From contig NZ_JAUIYO010000010.1 in the NCBI RefSeq assembly GCF_044891285.1, positions 1 to 64,000 on the forward strand: a DNA stretch of 64,000 nt, written 5' to 3'. Each line of letters starts with the position of its first letter. Within the stretch, counting starts at the first letter, position 1. A model generated the notes under the pieces. That model saw only the letters and a list, made by a program, of their open reading frames with translations, was not told the DNA's origin and did no database searches. The position numbers and the translations under genes were made by a program. This document shows positions 43,676 to 52,444 of the stretch, one piece after another. Origin of the DNA: Pseudobacillus lumedeiriae. Lineage in GTDB: Bacteria; Bacillota; Bacilli; Bacillales; Domibacillaceae.

Positions 43676-43813
43676 TGTTTATCAACTCCCCGATCTGATT
43701 ATTCATTCTAAATATTTAAACAATTATTATAATGAATATACTATACTGTTTCTCCTGCATCAGTACGCAAATTGTTAATCAGGGAAAACGCTTTCTTTTA
43801 CAATATGTAAATT

Positions 43814-43843
43814 GAGAGTGAAGTCAAAGACGCCTTCACTCTC
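43814..43843 (-). terminator. Stem-loop after the chemoreceptor gene
   Basis: GAGAGTGAAG (43814-43823) and CTTCACTCTC (43834-43843) form a 10-bp stem, 36 bp after the stop. The T-tract on the minus strand is poor, so it is a weaker terminator call. Confidence 0.6.
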
Positions 43844-43878
43844 CTCTAATAAAAAATAATTCAGCTGATCTGTTCATT

Positions 43879-45852
43879 CTATACCGTAAACCGGCTTAAT
43901 AAGTCATTCAACTCTTCCGCAAGATTGGCTAATGTTTCTGCATGATCTGTAATTTGCTCCATTGAACTGTTTGTTTGTTGCGCGGCAGCCGCGGTTTCTT
44001 CGATTCCCGCAGCGGATTCTTCGGAAATGGAGGCGATGTGTTCAACAACCGAATGGATGCTGACGGTTTCTCCATTCATTTGCGTTAAACTTGCAGAGAT
44101 GACGCTAATTTGTTGAGCAAGTATGGAAACGGCCTCCGTTATTTCTTCAAATGTGGTCCCGGTCGTTCGAATTTGTCCTGTTCCTGCCTCTACCTTTTCA
44201 AAGCTCTCCCGTAATGATTGCGTTACTTCTTTTGATCCTTGTTGAATGCCGTTAACGGTTTGTGTGATGCCATTAATCGATTCTTTTACTTGTTCGGAGA
44301 GCTTGCGGACTTCACCGGCCACAACAGCAAAGCCTTTTCCATGCTCTCCTGCCCGGGCCGCTTCAATCGCTGCATTCAATGCTAAAAGATTCGTTTGTTC
44401 AGCAATATCCTGAATGACTTTGATCATTCCCGAAATCTGCTTTGCCTGCTCATCCAAGTCCCGCACCTTTCGTACAGAAGATTGGACAAGCTCGTGGATC
44501 ATATCCATATCATGAACGGAGGTGTCCATTAACGCTTTTCCTTTGTGCGTTAAAGCTAATACTTGTTTTATCGTCGCAGACATGTCTTCCCCTTGATTGT
44601 ACGCATCCTGAATATCTCTTGAAAATTCTCCTGCTTTCCCTGCCAATTCCATCGATGAATGCGCCTGTGTTTCCGCCCCTTCAGACAATTCATGCATCGT
44701 AGCCGCAATCTGACGGCTTCCTTCAGTGATTTCATTAGAAGATTGTTTTAGCACGAAACTCTGTTGCGTCATCACATCTGATGTACTCGAAATCTGTTTT
44801 ACCATTTCTTTAAAACTCTCTTGCATTTTTAAAATGGAGTTTGTTAACAGTCCAATTTCATCGTTTCTTTCTTTGCCCTCATATGCTGCATTTAACTTTC
44901 CTTTCGCAAAATCATCCATGAAATAGGCCACTCGTTTAATAGGCTCTGAGATAGAACGGCTGAATAAAAATGCAATAACAATCAAACACACTAAAGTGAT
45001 ACTGCCGACAATGATCGTTAATAAAGTCATCTTGTGATCGGCTTCGTTAATAATAGACAAGTCTTGTGAAATCCCAATTGCCCCAATCACTTCTGTTTTA
45101 GTAGGGTCAAACATTGGTACGTACGTTCTTAAAAAGTCCCCCTGCTCCACAGATACTTCTTTACCTGAAAGAACGTTATCCATGACTGCCTGATCATTTA
45201 ACTTTTCACCGACACGTTCTTTTTCGGATGAAACGACAATTTCACCTGAAACATTATGTAAATTTAGTTCTACTCCTTGAGAGGATTCAATTAATTGTTT
45301 TAAAAAGCCCTCATCAATGCCTGTTTGCAGCGTTCCTATTACTTTATTATTAACGATCAGCGGAGCGAATGCCCGAACAGCTAGTCCGCTATTTCCGAAT
45401 TCAAACCCTGAAATCTCTTCTTTATGTAAAGCCGCTTGAATAGCCGCCATTTCCCCTTTGTTATCTCCATATTTCTGAGGGTTATGTCCTCTCAAAAAAA
45501 CAATCCCTGCCGTATTTCCAAATTCAAACACGCTTAAGCCATGTTCCTTCTGCAGCCGATCAAAAATCGGCAAAGCCTTTGCGGCTAACAGCTCTCGGTT
45601 GTTTGTCTTAAACGCCCCTATTAACTCTTCATCTCCAGCGTAAATTTTTGTGACATCTAACAATTCAGCTGCAGCTAAATCTAGACGATGAACGATAGAT
45701 TGTTTCGTTGATTGCTGGCTCTGTGCCGTAAGCGCCGAGAAAGTTTGATTCGCGTTGTACAGCAAAATCGCACTTAAAGCCATCATGGGAACGATTGAAA
45801 CCGTTAATAAAACGATGAATAACTTGGTGTTTAATGACCGAAACTTCAACAA
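43879..45852 (-). CDS. Methyl-accepting chemotaxis protein
   Basis: A 657-residue transmembrane chemoreceptor. A first helix (about 9-31) leads to an extracellular sensing region of about 250 residues, a single Cache-like domain (ISGFEFGNSGLAVRAFAPLIVNNKVIGTLQTGID). The second helix is at about 280-302 (LLTIIVGSITLVCLIVIAFLF), then HAMP (SISEPIKRVAYFMDDFAKGKL). The signalling hairpin tip reads IAEQTNLLALNAAIEAARAGEHGKGFAVVAGEVRKLSEQ. It would steer motility through CheA/CheW. The start is TTG at 45852 with AAGGAGG eight bases upstream. The gene is transcribed alone. Confidence 0.93.
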   Translation of the reverse strand: MLKFRSLNTKLFIVLLTVSIVPMMALSAILLYNANQTFSALTAQSQQSTKQSIVHRLDLAAAELLDVTKIYAGDEELIGAFKTNNRELLAAKALPIFDRLQKEHGLSVFEFGNTAGIVFLRGHNPQKYGDNKGEMAAIQAALHKEEISGFEFGNSGLAVRAFAPLIVNNKVIGTLQTGIDEGFLKQLIESSQGVELNLHNVSGEIVVSSEKERVGEKLNDQAVMDNVLSGKEVSVEQGDFLRTYVPMFDPTKTEVIGAIGISQDLSIINEADHKMTLLTIIVGSITLVCLIVIAFLFSRSISEPIKRVAYFMDDFAKGKLNAAYEGKERNDEIGLLTNSILKMQESFKEMVKQISSTSDVMTQQSFVLKQSSNEITEGSRQIAATMHELSEGAETQAHSSMELAGKAGEFSRDIQDAYNQGEDMSATIKQVLALTHKGKALMDTSVHDMDMIHELVQSSVRKVRDLDEQAKQISGMIKVIQDIAEQTNLLALNAAIEAARAGEHGKGFAVVAGEVRKLSEQVKESINGITQTVNGIQQGSKEVTQSLRESFEKVEAGTGQIRTTGTTFEEITEAVSILAQQISVISASLTQMNGETVSIHSVVEHIASISEESAAGIEETAAAAQQTNSSMEQITDHAETLANLAEELNDLLSRFTV

Positions 45853-45970
45853 TGCTTTTTCCTCCTTATTCCGCGAAACAGGAATAATTTACTATTTGAA
45901 ACTTCCTAAAACAGTATAGCTTATGAGTAATTATAATCACATACTAAAACCACTTTCTTTACAAAAACTT

Positions 45971-46005
45971 AAAAGAAGCACCATTCCGCAGAATGTGCTT
46001 CTTTT
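45971..46005 (-). terminator. Terminator after the zinc-ribbon gene
   Basis: AAAAGAAGCACCATTC and GAATGTGCTTCTTTT form a 15-bp stem with one bulged base and loop CGCA. It has A/T runs on both sides, so it could work in both directions. Confidence 0.8.
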
Positions 46006-46117
46006 ATCGAACGATTCAAATATACCAGGAAAAACGATTTTAGCTGCCTCGGGACAAATATGCTGCGAAGAAAGCAGACAAAGGTCTAAATACAATGGCT
46101 TCTTTCTGATTACATCC

Positions 46118-46276
46118 TTACTTATTCCGGCAGTTTTTACAGACATTGACTCTTTGGCTTTGTTCCGTTGTATAAGGATACAACAATTTAATCCTTGTTT
46201 TGCCGCACAACGGGCATGTTCCTCTCCCTCTGGCAGGAATTCGATTTAACGTTTTTCCGCGATACCTCTTAGCCAT
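46118..46276 (-). CDS. Small zinc-ribbon protein (52 aa)
   Basis: The minus strand from ATG 46276 encodes MAKRYRGKTLNRIPARGRGT, then C-P-L-C at residues 21-24 and C-K-N-C at 46-49, and stops at 46118. The two CxxC pairs 21 residues apart form a classic zinc ribbon. The basic N-terminus (Lys/Arg-rich) suggests nucleic acid or ribosome contact. An in-frame ATG at 46282 is an alternative start; AAGGATGG lies ahead of both. The terminator at 45971-46005 follows. Larger open frames overlap on both strands but lack such features. I do not know its function. Confidence 0.75.
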   Translation of the reverse strand: MAKRYRGKTLNRIPARGRGTCPLCGKTRIKLLYPYTTEQSQRVNVCKNCRNK

Positions 46277-46390
46277 GTCCATCCATCCTTATGAAAAATG
46301 TTTTCTTTTCTTTATTTAATGATGGATGTAAGAAAAAATTGACAGATTTTTTAATGCTTTTTGTATATAAAAGGCTTTATTAAACTCCGC

Positions 46391-46454
46391 TGTTGATTTC
46401 CGCTGCAGGAGTCTCGTACCTTCGGCTCCAATTACCAAAGAGGCAAAATCAACA
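46391..46454. repeat. Short element with terminal inverted repeats
   Basis: TGTTGATTT (46391-46399) and AAATCAACA (46446-46454) bound a 64-bp stretch containing CCGCTGCAGG and CCTTCGGCTCC. No gene is inside. It resembles the small GTTGATTTCCGC-type interspersed sequences I associate with Bacillaceae genomes, but copy number cannot be judged here. Confidence 0.4.
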
Positions 46455-46481
46455 ATAGTCATTAACATAACCGTGTGAAAA

Positions 46482-46503
46482 AGGAGCTGATCGCACAGCT
46501 CCT
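46482..46503 (-). terminator. Terminator after cwlJ
   Basis: AGGAGCTG (46482-46489) and CAGCTCCT (46496-46503) form the stem; TTTTTC follows on the minus strand. It begins seven bases after the cwlJ stop. Confidence 0.85.
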
Positions 46504-46509
46504 CAATGA

Positions 46510-46935
46510 CTACGTACGATAAATACTTTCACATTCCTCACCAGTCGGCTGATAAAAACAGTGAAGCTTATATCGTGCCACTAAAGGTTGATTGTACCAT
46601 GTCGGCGGACAATCCCCCTCCGGTCTGAAATACCATAAAGAATACTTCGCCGGCCAAAACCTTTCTCCATTCACCGCTCGGCGAGCCAACCTTCTCTCAC
46701 TTTCTCGTGCTCTTTGATAAAAGTACCCCTTCTGAACAGCTTCAAAGGCATGCTCCTGATAAACCATTTGCGGAATGGTCCGTAAACCCTTAAAGTCAGA
46801 ACAATTCGCCCTGATTCGGTTAATTCCAACGTTGCCAACGAGCAGCATTCCTTGAGTACCTTCTCCTTCAGCTTCCGCTCTCAGCAGTCTCGCTAACAAA
46901 TCAATATCTGAACCCCTATGCTGTACGACTGCCAT
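46510..46935 (-). CDS. cwlJ: Spore cell wall hydrolase CwlJ
   Basis: A 141-residue SleB/CwlJ-type (Hydrolase_2) cortex-lytic enzyme, active in germination, notably with Ca-dipicolinate. The family core is plain: LARLLRAEAEGEGTQGMLLVGNVGINR with the catalytic Glu, then FYQRARESERRLARRAVNGER, WPAKYSLWYFRP and FYQPTGEECE at the end. The ATG at 46935 gives MAVVQHRGSDIDLL, matching Bacillus CwlJ in length (about 142) and sequence, and has GGAGGTGAGGAG before it; the longer frame upstream is not used. As expected for CwlJ there is no signal peptide. gerQ, the usual partner, is not adjacent. Confidence 0.93.
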   Translation of the reverse strand: MAVVQHRGSDIDLLARLLRAEAEGEGTQGMLLVGNVGINRIRANCSDFKGLRTIPQMVYQEHAFEAVQKGYFYQRARESERRLARRAVNGERFWPAKYSLWYFRPEGDCPPTWYNQPLVARYKLHCFYQPTGEECESIYRT

Positions 46936-47137
46936 CTCCTCACCTCCGCAGTAGACTCTTTCTATATGTATTCTTAATAAAAAAAATGATGTGAATGAGT
47001 TTATAAATAACTTGTAAACGAGAAGGATCAAGAAGACAGTGAACGTTTGTCTTTTGAGGAGAGGAGTGAACAAGAGAAGGCATAAGTACGGCCGACAAGC
47101 AATGAAGAAAGCAAATATTTGTCAACAGTCCGGACTT

Positions 47138-47764
47138 TTATTGCAAGTATTTAGGTGGTGTATCTTTATGACCTTTATGAGCGACTTCCGCAAAAATATC
47201 TTGATTATTTGATGAGAACATTTTCTGATTATCTGGTGTTTCGACAAACGAATGTAACATTTGCTTGATGTGGCGGATGTCCTCCTGCAAAGAGTGGAAT
47301 TCTTTTTTTGTTACCAGCTGGGCTTCTTCCTTTAATTCATATCCAACCTGACCATTCGGCTCCAGTGTCGCCCATTTTACATCGCTGATCTTCGACACAC
47401 TTTCCTGCCTTAGTTTCATTTCCAGCTGATCAACCGTAAACCTTAACTTTCTTAAGTTGTCCTCTTTCAGTTCTCCATTTTCGATTATTATTTTAGACTT
47501 TCCAGTAATGAACTTCTCAATAGCATCTGATTTTAACTGTGCATATTCCATCACAACCAATGTGAAAACGAGCATAGCCCCGATAAGTAGTGTAGTCCAT
47601 ACGTTCTTACCAACGACCGGCTGAATAAGCAATGAGCCAATTCCAACCATAATAACGGTTTGCGCAAGCGTCATTTGTGAAATCGATTTTCTTCCGGCAA
47701 TTCGCAAAAGCAGTGTACCGCCGACAACGATAAGGGCGGCCTTCCATATTAAATCCAAATCCAT
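47138..47764 (-). CDS. DUF421 (YetF family) membrane protein
   Basis: A 208-residue protein. Two or three N-terminal helices (ALIVVGGTLLLRIAGRKSISQMTLAQTVIMVGIGSLLIQPVVG, and LLIGAMLVFTLVVMEYAQ) are followed by the conserved cytoplasmic domain with the G-K-S-K-I-I-I-ENGEL motif and LRKLRFTVDQLEMKLRQESV. Family members are common in spore formers; some have sporulation-linked roles, but the biochemical function is unknown. The C-terminal tail after residue 165 is charged and variable. Start ATG with AAAGGAG. Confidence 0.9.
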   Translation of the reverse strand: MDLDLIWKAALIVVGGTLLLRIAGRKSISQMTLAQTVIMVGIGSLLIQPVVGKNVWTTLLIGAMLVFTLVVMEYAQLKSDAIEKFITGKSKIIIENGELKEDNLRKLRFTVDQLEMKLRQESVSKISDVKWATLEPNGQVGYELKEEAQLVTKKEFHSLQEDIRHIKQMLHSFVETPDNQKMFSSNNQDIFAEVAHKGHKDTPPKYLQ

Positions 47765-48185
47765 TTTGAAACTCCTTTATCTATATTTTAAAGCTATCAT
47801 TCCTCCATTCGGCATGAACTATTCTTGTATAAACACCTTGCTTTCCTCTTTTCCGATAATTAGACTGGCATCACTAGAGAACAAACAGGAATCTATCCAC
47901 TGGAAAAACCAGGTGTCTGACAATTGATTGGACGGACTCCCCTTTCGCTTTTCACTCCGCAGCAGGATCCTCCTTCTCTTTCCCGTTAGCGAACCTTTTA
48001 GACGGGAGTGAAGAAGGAAAAGCGCGATCAAAGTTCCAATAATTAGATACTCCTCTGCAATTTGAAAAAGATGCCTTAGCAGCGATTACAGGCGGGGATG
48101 TGTCCCCTCAAACATTCTAAAAGTCATAAGTTTATAAACTTTGAGGATGTCTTGTTATCACTATACTCTCTTAATCTGTAAAACA
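47765..48185 (-). other. 421-bp gap with a possible decayed membrane protein gene
   Basis: No convincing gene. On the minus strand a frame open from about 48060 to 47819 reads a plausible membrane segment (FQIAEEYLIIGTLIALFLLH, then a basic patch), but it has no start codon with a ribosome site: a stop lies just upstream and GAGGAG is inside the frame. A GGGGA/TCCCC hairpin (about 48094-48107) and a 14-bp palindrome AAGTTTATAAACTT (near 48127-48141) lie in the remainder. It could be an eroded gene or leader. Confidence 0.35.
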
Positions 48186-48869
48186 TTATTTGCTGCTTCG
48201 TTCAGTTTCCAGTTCTTTTGCTATTTCCCTTCCAAAGTGCCCAAGGCTGCCCTTACTATAGGAGCGAATCACTTCTGGAGCAAGCGATGTTAACGCTCTT
48301 TGAACATATTCAATATCCAGTGCCTCTTTTGTAAATTTCTTTTCAATTTCCAGCGCTGTTTTTACTGCGTAATAAGTAGCTAGTTTATTCACTCGTACGA
48401 CCTGTTCTTCATTATCCACTTTGATTTTCCCAAGCTCTTGAAATAATTCCTGGACATCAGATGGCAATGATGATTCTGTAATAAACAGACCATTCCTCCG
48501 TTCCAGCAAATCCCTTCCATGCCCCATAAACTTTACTCCCAACACCCGTAAATCAGGAAACTGGCTTTTTATGTCCTTTGTATAAAGTGTTGTAGCCATG
48601 TTAATGATACACGTATTAGAAAGCGGATTACGTTCAACTAGCAGGTGATCAATAAATGGAATGATTTCTTTCGCTGGCAGAGCTAGAATGAGGACATCTA
48701 AATGCAGAAGTTCTTTTTCTGACAGTACATATCCATATTGATACTGCTGAATAAATCTTTTCGCTTTTGCTTTTGTTGGGTGATATACGCCAATGACCCG
48801 GCCATTTTGGGACCAGTGTTTCATCATCGCTGTTCCCAATTTACCAATGCCTGCTAAACCAACTTTCAT
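48186..48869 (-). CDS. NAD(P)-binding protein, ProC/6-phosphogluconate-dehydrogenase-like fold
   Basis: A 227-residue protein starting with a Rossmann motif (MKVGLAGIGKLGTAMMKHW, GxGxxG) and a typical following region (VLILALPAKEIIPFIDHLL). It resembles the pyrroline-5-carboxylate reductase superfamily (F420_oxidored domain), but lacks an obvious P5CR signature near the C-terminus, so proline synthesis is not claimed. The ATG at 48869 is preferred because GGCGGTGG precedes it; an in-frame ATG at 48884 has no ribosome site. Stand-alone gene between yyaC and the DUF421 gene. Confidence 0.75.
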   Translation of the reverse strand: MKVGLAGIGKLGTAMMKHWSQNGRVIGVYHPTKAKAKRFIQQYQYGYVLSEKELLHLDVLILALPAKEIIPFIDHLLVERNPLSNTCIINMATTLYTKDIKSQFPDLRVLGVKFMGHGRDLLERRNGLFITESSLPSDVQELFQELGKIKVDNEEQVVRVNKLATYYAVKTALEIEKKFTKEALDIEYVQRALTSLAPEVIRSYSKGSLGHFGREIAKELETERSSK

Positions 48870-49030
48870 TGTTTCCACCGCCATTCTCTTATTTTATATG
48901 GATACTTTAAAACAGAGCGGTCCAAAAGGCTAGTTTTAATGACTGCCTTTTAGATCGCCCTTTACACTTAGTTTATAGAATATGACTCATGCTGCCTCAC
49001 CAAATCAAAGCAGCGGACAAATCGCCGCGA

Positions 49031-49660
49031 CTACAAAGAAAGACCTTCCGATGAGCACTCATCCTTGATTATAATTTTGTCATCAGCCACCGCTCTAGTG
49101 ATAATGTTTGTTATCGTTTTCGCAAGATTGATGACTATATACAGCCTTGTATCGATTAACGATTGTATGGGTGACAATGGATTCAAGTCATTCACAACAG
49201 CTGCCAAATGAAGATCCCCCACCGGTGGCAACATTTTATTAAGGGCATTTCCTGGAATGAATGGTTCCTCCTTAAAAAAAACATAGCCTATTTGCTGTTC
49301 ATTTCCAAGGCAGGCATCAATGCCAAAAATCAATGGATCTCTATGCAGTTTATGGATCTGTTTTAGCACTTTCTCCAAATTTAGCGCATGAATAGGCTCC
49401 TCCAATGTACCATATACATGGTAAGGTATTTGTTTCTCCTTCAACATTGTCCCTACAAGAGGGCCAAGCGAATCTCCTGTCGAACGGTCTGAACCAATAC
49501 ACAAAAAAATGATTTCTTTCTCGAATGAATGCTGGAGAGTCCATCTGATTTTACTTGCTAAAACATCTATTTCATTTTCATCTATATAGTCTTTGGCATG
49601 TAGATAATATTCTCTTTGTTCCTTTGCTTCACTCTGTTGATTTTTTGGAAAAGGCCACAT
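49031..49660 (-). CDS. yyaC: Spore protease-like protein YyaC (DUF1256)
   Basis: A 209-residue sporulation protein of the YyaC family, which has the fold of the Gpr spore protease and of hydrogenase maturation peptidases. Conserved parts are IIFLCIGSDRSTGDSLGPLVG (about 50-70), FGIDACLGNEQQIGYV and PPVGDLHLAAVVND. Its substrate is unknown. Start ATG with AAAGGATCGGG. A possible forespore-type promoter lies upstream (see the next gap). Confidence 0.92.
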   Translation of the reverse strand: MWPFPKNQQSEAKEQREYYLHAKDYIDENEIDVLASKIRWTLQHSFEKEIIFLCIGSDRSTGDSLGPLVGTMLKEKQIPYHVYGTLEEPIHALNLEKVLKQIHKLHRDPLIFGIDACLGNEQQIGYVFFKEEPFIPGNALNKMLPPVGDLHLAAVVNDLNPLSPIQSLIDTRLYIVINLAKTITNIITRAVADDKIIIKDECSSEGLSL

Positions 49661-49993
49661 TGGATCCCGATCCTTTCTAATTATTTAATATATATTCCTA
49701 AGTTCATATTCCCCTTATGCTCAATCGGCAACCCTTAAAAAGTGTTCATGAAACAAGAAAATGAAGAGACCATACTTTTTAACTAATGAAGGAGGCGCTT
49801 TACTATACTTTATTCTTTGTTTAAATGACTTGATTCTCCCTTTACATTTTCATCTGCAGTCTTCCAAAAATTGCAGATAAAGTAAGGGTATTTACTATCT
49901 CTATGTTAGAATAAAAGGATAGTACAACAGTTAGGGTTTTCAATATAAAACTGTTTTTCATTGCAGTCGATCACGTAACCAACGGAGGTAAAC
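49661..49993. promoter_or_regulatory. Divergent intergenic region; possible sporulation promoter for yyaC
   Basis: On the minus strand GCATA (49716-49720) and GGAATATAT (49690-49698), 17 bases apart, loosely fit a sigma-F/sigma-G promoter about 40 bp before yyaC. This is tentative because the spacing is slightly long for sigma-F. On the plus strand GGAGG before 49994 serves the HAD gene. I see nothing else in this 333-bp gap. Confidence 0.3.
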
Positions 49994-50794
49994 ATGGTAC
50001 AAACTATTGTCTTTTTTGATATTGACGGGACTTTGCTCGATCATGATAAAAAACTCCCTGCTTCCGCAAAAGAAGCGATCCACTCATTAAAGAATGAAGG
50101 GCATATCGCAGCTATTGCCACAGGAAGGGCTCCTTTTGCCTTTAAGGAAATACGTGAGGAATTAGACATCCATTCTTACGTAAGCTTAAACGGACAATAT
50201 GTGGTGTTAGAAGGTGAAGTCATTTATAAAAATCCTCTTGATACGGCTGAATTGCAGTTATTATCAGAGTTTTCAGCCGCCAGTCAACATGCCATTGCTT
50301 ATATGAGCCATGAAGATATAAAATGTAACGTTCCATATCATACGTATGTGGAAGATAGTATCCGATCGTTAAAGCTGTCATTTTCACACCCCAGCTATGA
50401 TCCGGAATATTTTAAAAACCGTGAAATCTATCAGTCTCTGTTGTTCTGCACCGATGAACAAGAAGCATATTACATCAGCCGCTTTCAGAAGTTTAACTTT
50501 GTCCGCTGGCATGAATATTCTATGGATGTCATACCGACAGGCAGTTCGAAGGCTATTGGCATTGAGAAGATGATCGAAAAGCTTGGATTTACGAAGGATC
50601 AGGTGTATGCATTTGGTGATGGGTTAAATGATATCGAAATGCTTCAATTTGTGGGCAATGGAGTAGCCATGGGAAATGCCTATGATCAAGTAAAGAATAT
50701 CGCAAAGCACATTACAAAAGATGTAGGTGATCACGGGATTGCTCATGGCCTAGAGCTTGTTGGTCTATTGAAAGGAAGAAAAGCGGGCATTTAA
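49994..50794 (+). CDS. HAD-superfamily (Cof-type) phosphatase
   Basis: A 266-residue type IIB HAD hydrolase. Motif I is FFDIDGTLLDHD (residues 7-18, nucleophile Asp). The Thr of motif II is in AIATGRAPF, the Lys of motif III in GSSKAIGIEKM, and motif IV is FGDGLNDIEML. The C2B cap lies between about 85 and 185. Such proteins dephosphorylate sugar phosphates, flavin or PLP-type metabolites; the substrate is not predictable. It resembles Bacillus YkrA. Start ATG with GGAGGTAAAC. Confidence 0.92.
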   Translation: MVQTIVFFDIDGTLLDHDKKLPASAKEAIHSLKNEGHIAAIATGRAPFAFKEIREELDIHSYVSLNGQYVVLEGEVIYKNPLDTAELQLLSEFSAASQHAIAYMSHEDIKCNVPYHTYVEDSIRSLKLSFSHPSYDPEYFKNREIYQSLLFCTDEQEAYYISRFQKFNFVRWHEYSMDVIPTGSSKAIGIEKMIEKLGFTKDQVYAFGDGLNDIEMLQFVGNGVAMGNAYDQVKNIAKHITKDVGDHGIAHGLELVGLLKGRKAGI

Positions 50795-50802
50795 AAAGAA
50801 AG

Positions 50803-50842
50803 AAACCAGATCCCATGGACAATGCCCTTGGTGGTCTGGTTT
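50803..50842. terminator. Bidirectional terminator between HAD gene and ypbQ
   Basis: AAACCAGA (50803-50810) and TCTGGTTT (50835-50842), extended inward by imperfect pairs, with T-runs on the plus strand and A-runs before it. The flanking genes converge. Confidence 0.8.
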
Positions 50843-50849
50843 TTGCTTA

Positions 50850-51368
50850 TCATGACCTTTTTAATTCCTGCAGTGCTTTTTCTTCTGCCGGAATCCGCAC
50901 GTAGATTAGAAGCAATGCATTCGCAATGGAGAAAAAACAAGCCGTTCTCCATGCGCCAAATATTAAAGGAAGCACCGCAATTTCCGTTGCTACAACAATA
51001 TAATTAGGATGGGAAAACCAGCGATATGGCCCTCGTCTGATTCTCTCTGCTCCCGGAAGCACAAGAATTTTCGTATTCCAAAATGGTCCAAGAGAAGCAA
51101 GTGACCAGATGCGCAGCACTTGTGCAAGAACAAAAATCACCAAAAACCATAGCCATCCCCCAGCTGTGTCTGTTCCTACATAAAGAACTTCGGCAAGAAG
51201 AGAAAGAAAAAAGAAAATATGAAGCAAGACAATCCATTTATAATGGCCCTCCCCGGCTTCAATTGCTCCTTGTTCCCTCATTCTTTTTTCATTAAAACGA
51301 GCATAGACGACTTCAAGCAGCCTTTGAGCAACGACAAACGAAAACAAAAGAAAGAAAAAAATGATCAT
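50850..51368 (-). CDS. ypbQ: Isoprenylcysteine carboxyl methyltransferase-family protein YpbQ (BpsB)
   Basis: A 172-residue membrane methyltransferase of the ICMT-like family with four to five helices. The cofactor region at the end reads RRGPYRWFSHPNYIVVATEIAVLPL, followed by RIPAEEKAL. In Bacillus the YpbQ/BpsB protein methylates alkylpyrones made by BpsA to give alkylpyrone methyl ethers. The ATG at 51368 overlaps the bpsA stop by ATGA and has GGAG nine bases upstream, so it is preferred to the ATG at 51383. Operon with bpsA. Confidence 0.87.
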   Translation of the reverse strand: MIIFFFLLFSFVVAQRLLEVVYARFNEKRMREQGAIEAGEGHYKWIVLLHIFFFLSLLAEVLYVGTDTAGGWLWFLVIFVLAQVLRIWSLASLGPFWNTKILVLPGAERIRRGPYRWFSHPNYIVVATEIAVLPLIFGAWRTACFFSIANALLLIYVRIPAEEKALQELKRS

Positions 51369-52444
51369 CCGGCTTGTCTCCATTCAAGCCACACCATTTC
51401 CGAGCTGAACCCCGGGCCGAGAGCCGTCAATAACCCCTGCTCGCGATCTGCAGGCTGATTATCAATAATTTCTTTCAATACGTATAGCACTGTTGGAGAT
51501 GACATATTCCCGTGGGAGGCCAACACTTTTCGAGAAGGAGCCGTTTTTTCCATAGAAAAACCTAAAGATTTTTCGTACGCTTCTAACACTTTTTTTCCAC
51601 CCGGGTGAGCGACAAAATGATCGATTTCAGATAATTCTTTTCCTAGCTTATGTAAAAAAACCTCCACGTTCGGCTTCAGCCAGCTTTCCACAATGCTGGG
51701 GATATCTCTAGAAAAAACGACATGCAGACCCTCATCTTTCACATCCCAGCCCATCACATCCTCTGAGTCAGGCATGAGCGTGGACTGTATGCCTTTCGTG
51801 AAGAACCCCGAACCGGTAAATTCAACTTTTTCTCCGGTGATTAAAACACATGCGGCACCGTCCGCAAATAAAGAAGTTCCGATTAAATTACTTTTAGACA
51901 GATCAGCAGGCTGAAACGTTAAGCTGCACAACTCGACGCACAATACGACCACCTTGGCATATGGATAAGCAAGACAATAGTCATGCGCCCGATTGATGCC
52001 TGCTGCCCCACCTGCACAACCAAGCCCCCAAAGGGGAATCCGTTTAATATGAGATGGGAGATTAAGCGCGTTCATGATACGCACATCAATGGTCGGTGTC
52101 GCCATTCCTGAGCTGGAAACAAACACAAAAGCGTCAACTTCCTCTTTGGCGATCTTCGCTTCCTCTAGGCACTTTTCAACTGCTCTGCTTCCCAGTCTTA
52201 CAGCCTCCTCGATATACTTTTGATTTTTCTCTTCTAATCCATGCTCTTTCTCAAACCATGATAAAGGAGCAGCAAAATAGCGGCTTTCAATTTGGCCGTT
52301 GCCAAATACCCTTAATAGCCGCTCGATATCGGCATATTGCTTACCGAATAGGTTTCTTACTACCTTCACCGTCTCCTTCTGATCCACACGATACGGCGGA
52401 TTCTCAGTCACCACACTTCGAATAAAAGGCACCTCATATCGCAT
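51365..52444 (-). CDS. bpsA: Type III polyketide synthase BpsA (alkylpyrone synthase)
   Basis: A 359-residue chalcone-synthase-fold enzyme that extends long-chain acyl-CoA with malonyl-CoA to form alkylpyrones. The catalytic triad is visible: Cys in LWGLGCAGGAAGINRAHDY (about 150), His in FVAHPGGKKVLEAYE (about 285) and Asn in LASHGNMSSPTVLYVL (about 318). The pairing with ypbQ is the Bacillus bps arrangement. Start ATG with AGAAGGG closely in front. Confidence 0.92.
   Translation of the reverse strand: MRYEVPFIRSVVTENPPYRVDQKETVKVVRNLFGKQYADIERLLRVFGNGQIESRYFAAPLSWFEKEHGLEEKNQKYIEEAVRLGSRAVEKCLEEAKIAKEEVDAFVFVSSSGMATPTIDVRIMNALNLPSHIKRIPLWGLGCAGGAAGINRAHDYCLAYPYAKVVVLCVELCSLTFQPADLSKSNLIGTSLFADGAACVLITGEKVEFTGSGFFTKGIQSTLMPDSEDVMGWDVKDEGLHVVFSRDIPSIVESWLKPNVEVFLHKLGKELSEIDHFVAHPGGKKVLEAYEKSLGFSMEKTAPSRKVLASHGNMSSPTVLYVLKEIIDNQPADREQGLLTALGPGFSSEMVWLEWRQAG

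Noticed and set aside
45923..46249. 108-codon plus-strand frame and 69-codon minus-strand frame near the zinc-ribbon gene
   Set aside because: Both run through a terminator hairpin and lack recognisable features; the zinc-ribbon frame explains the region better.
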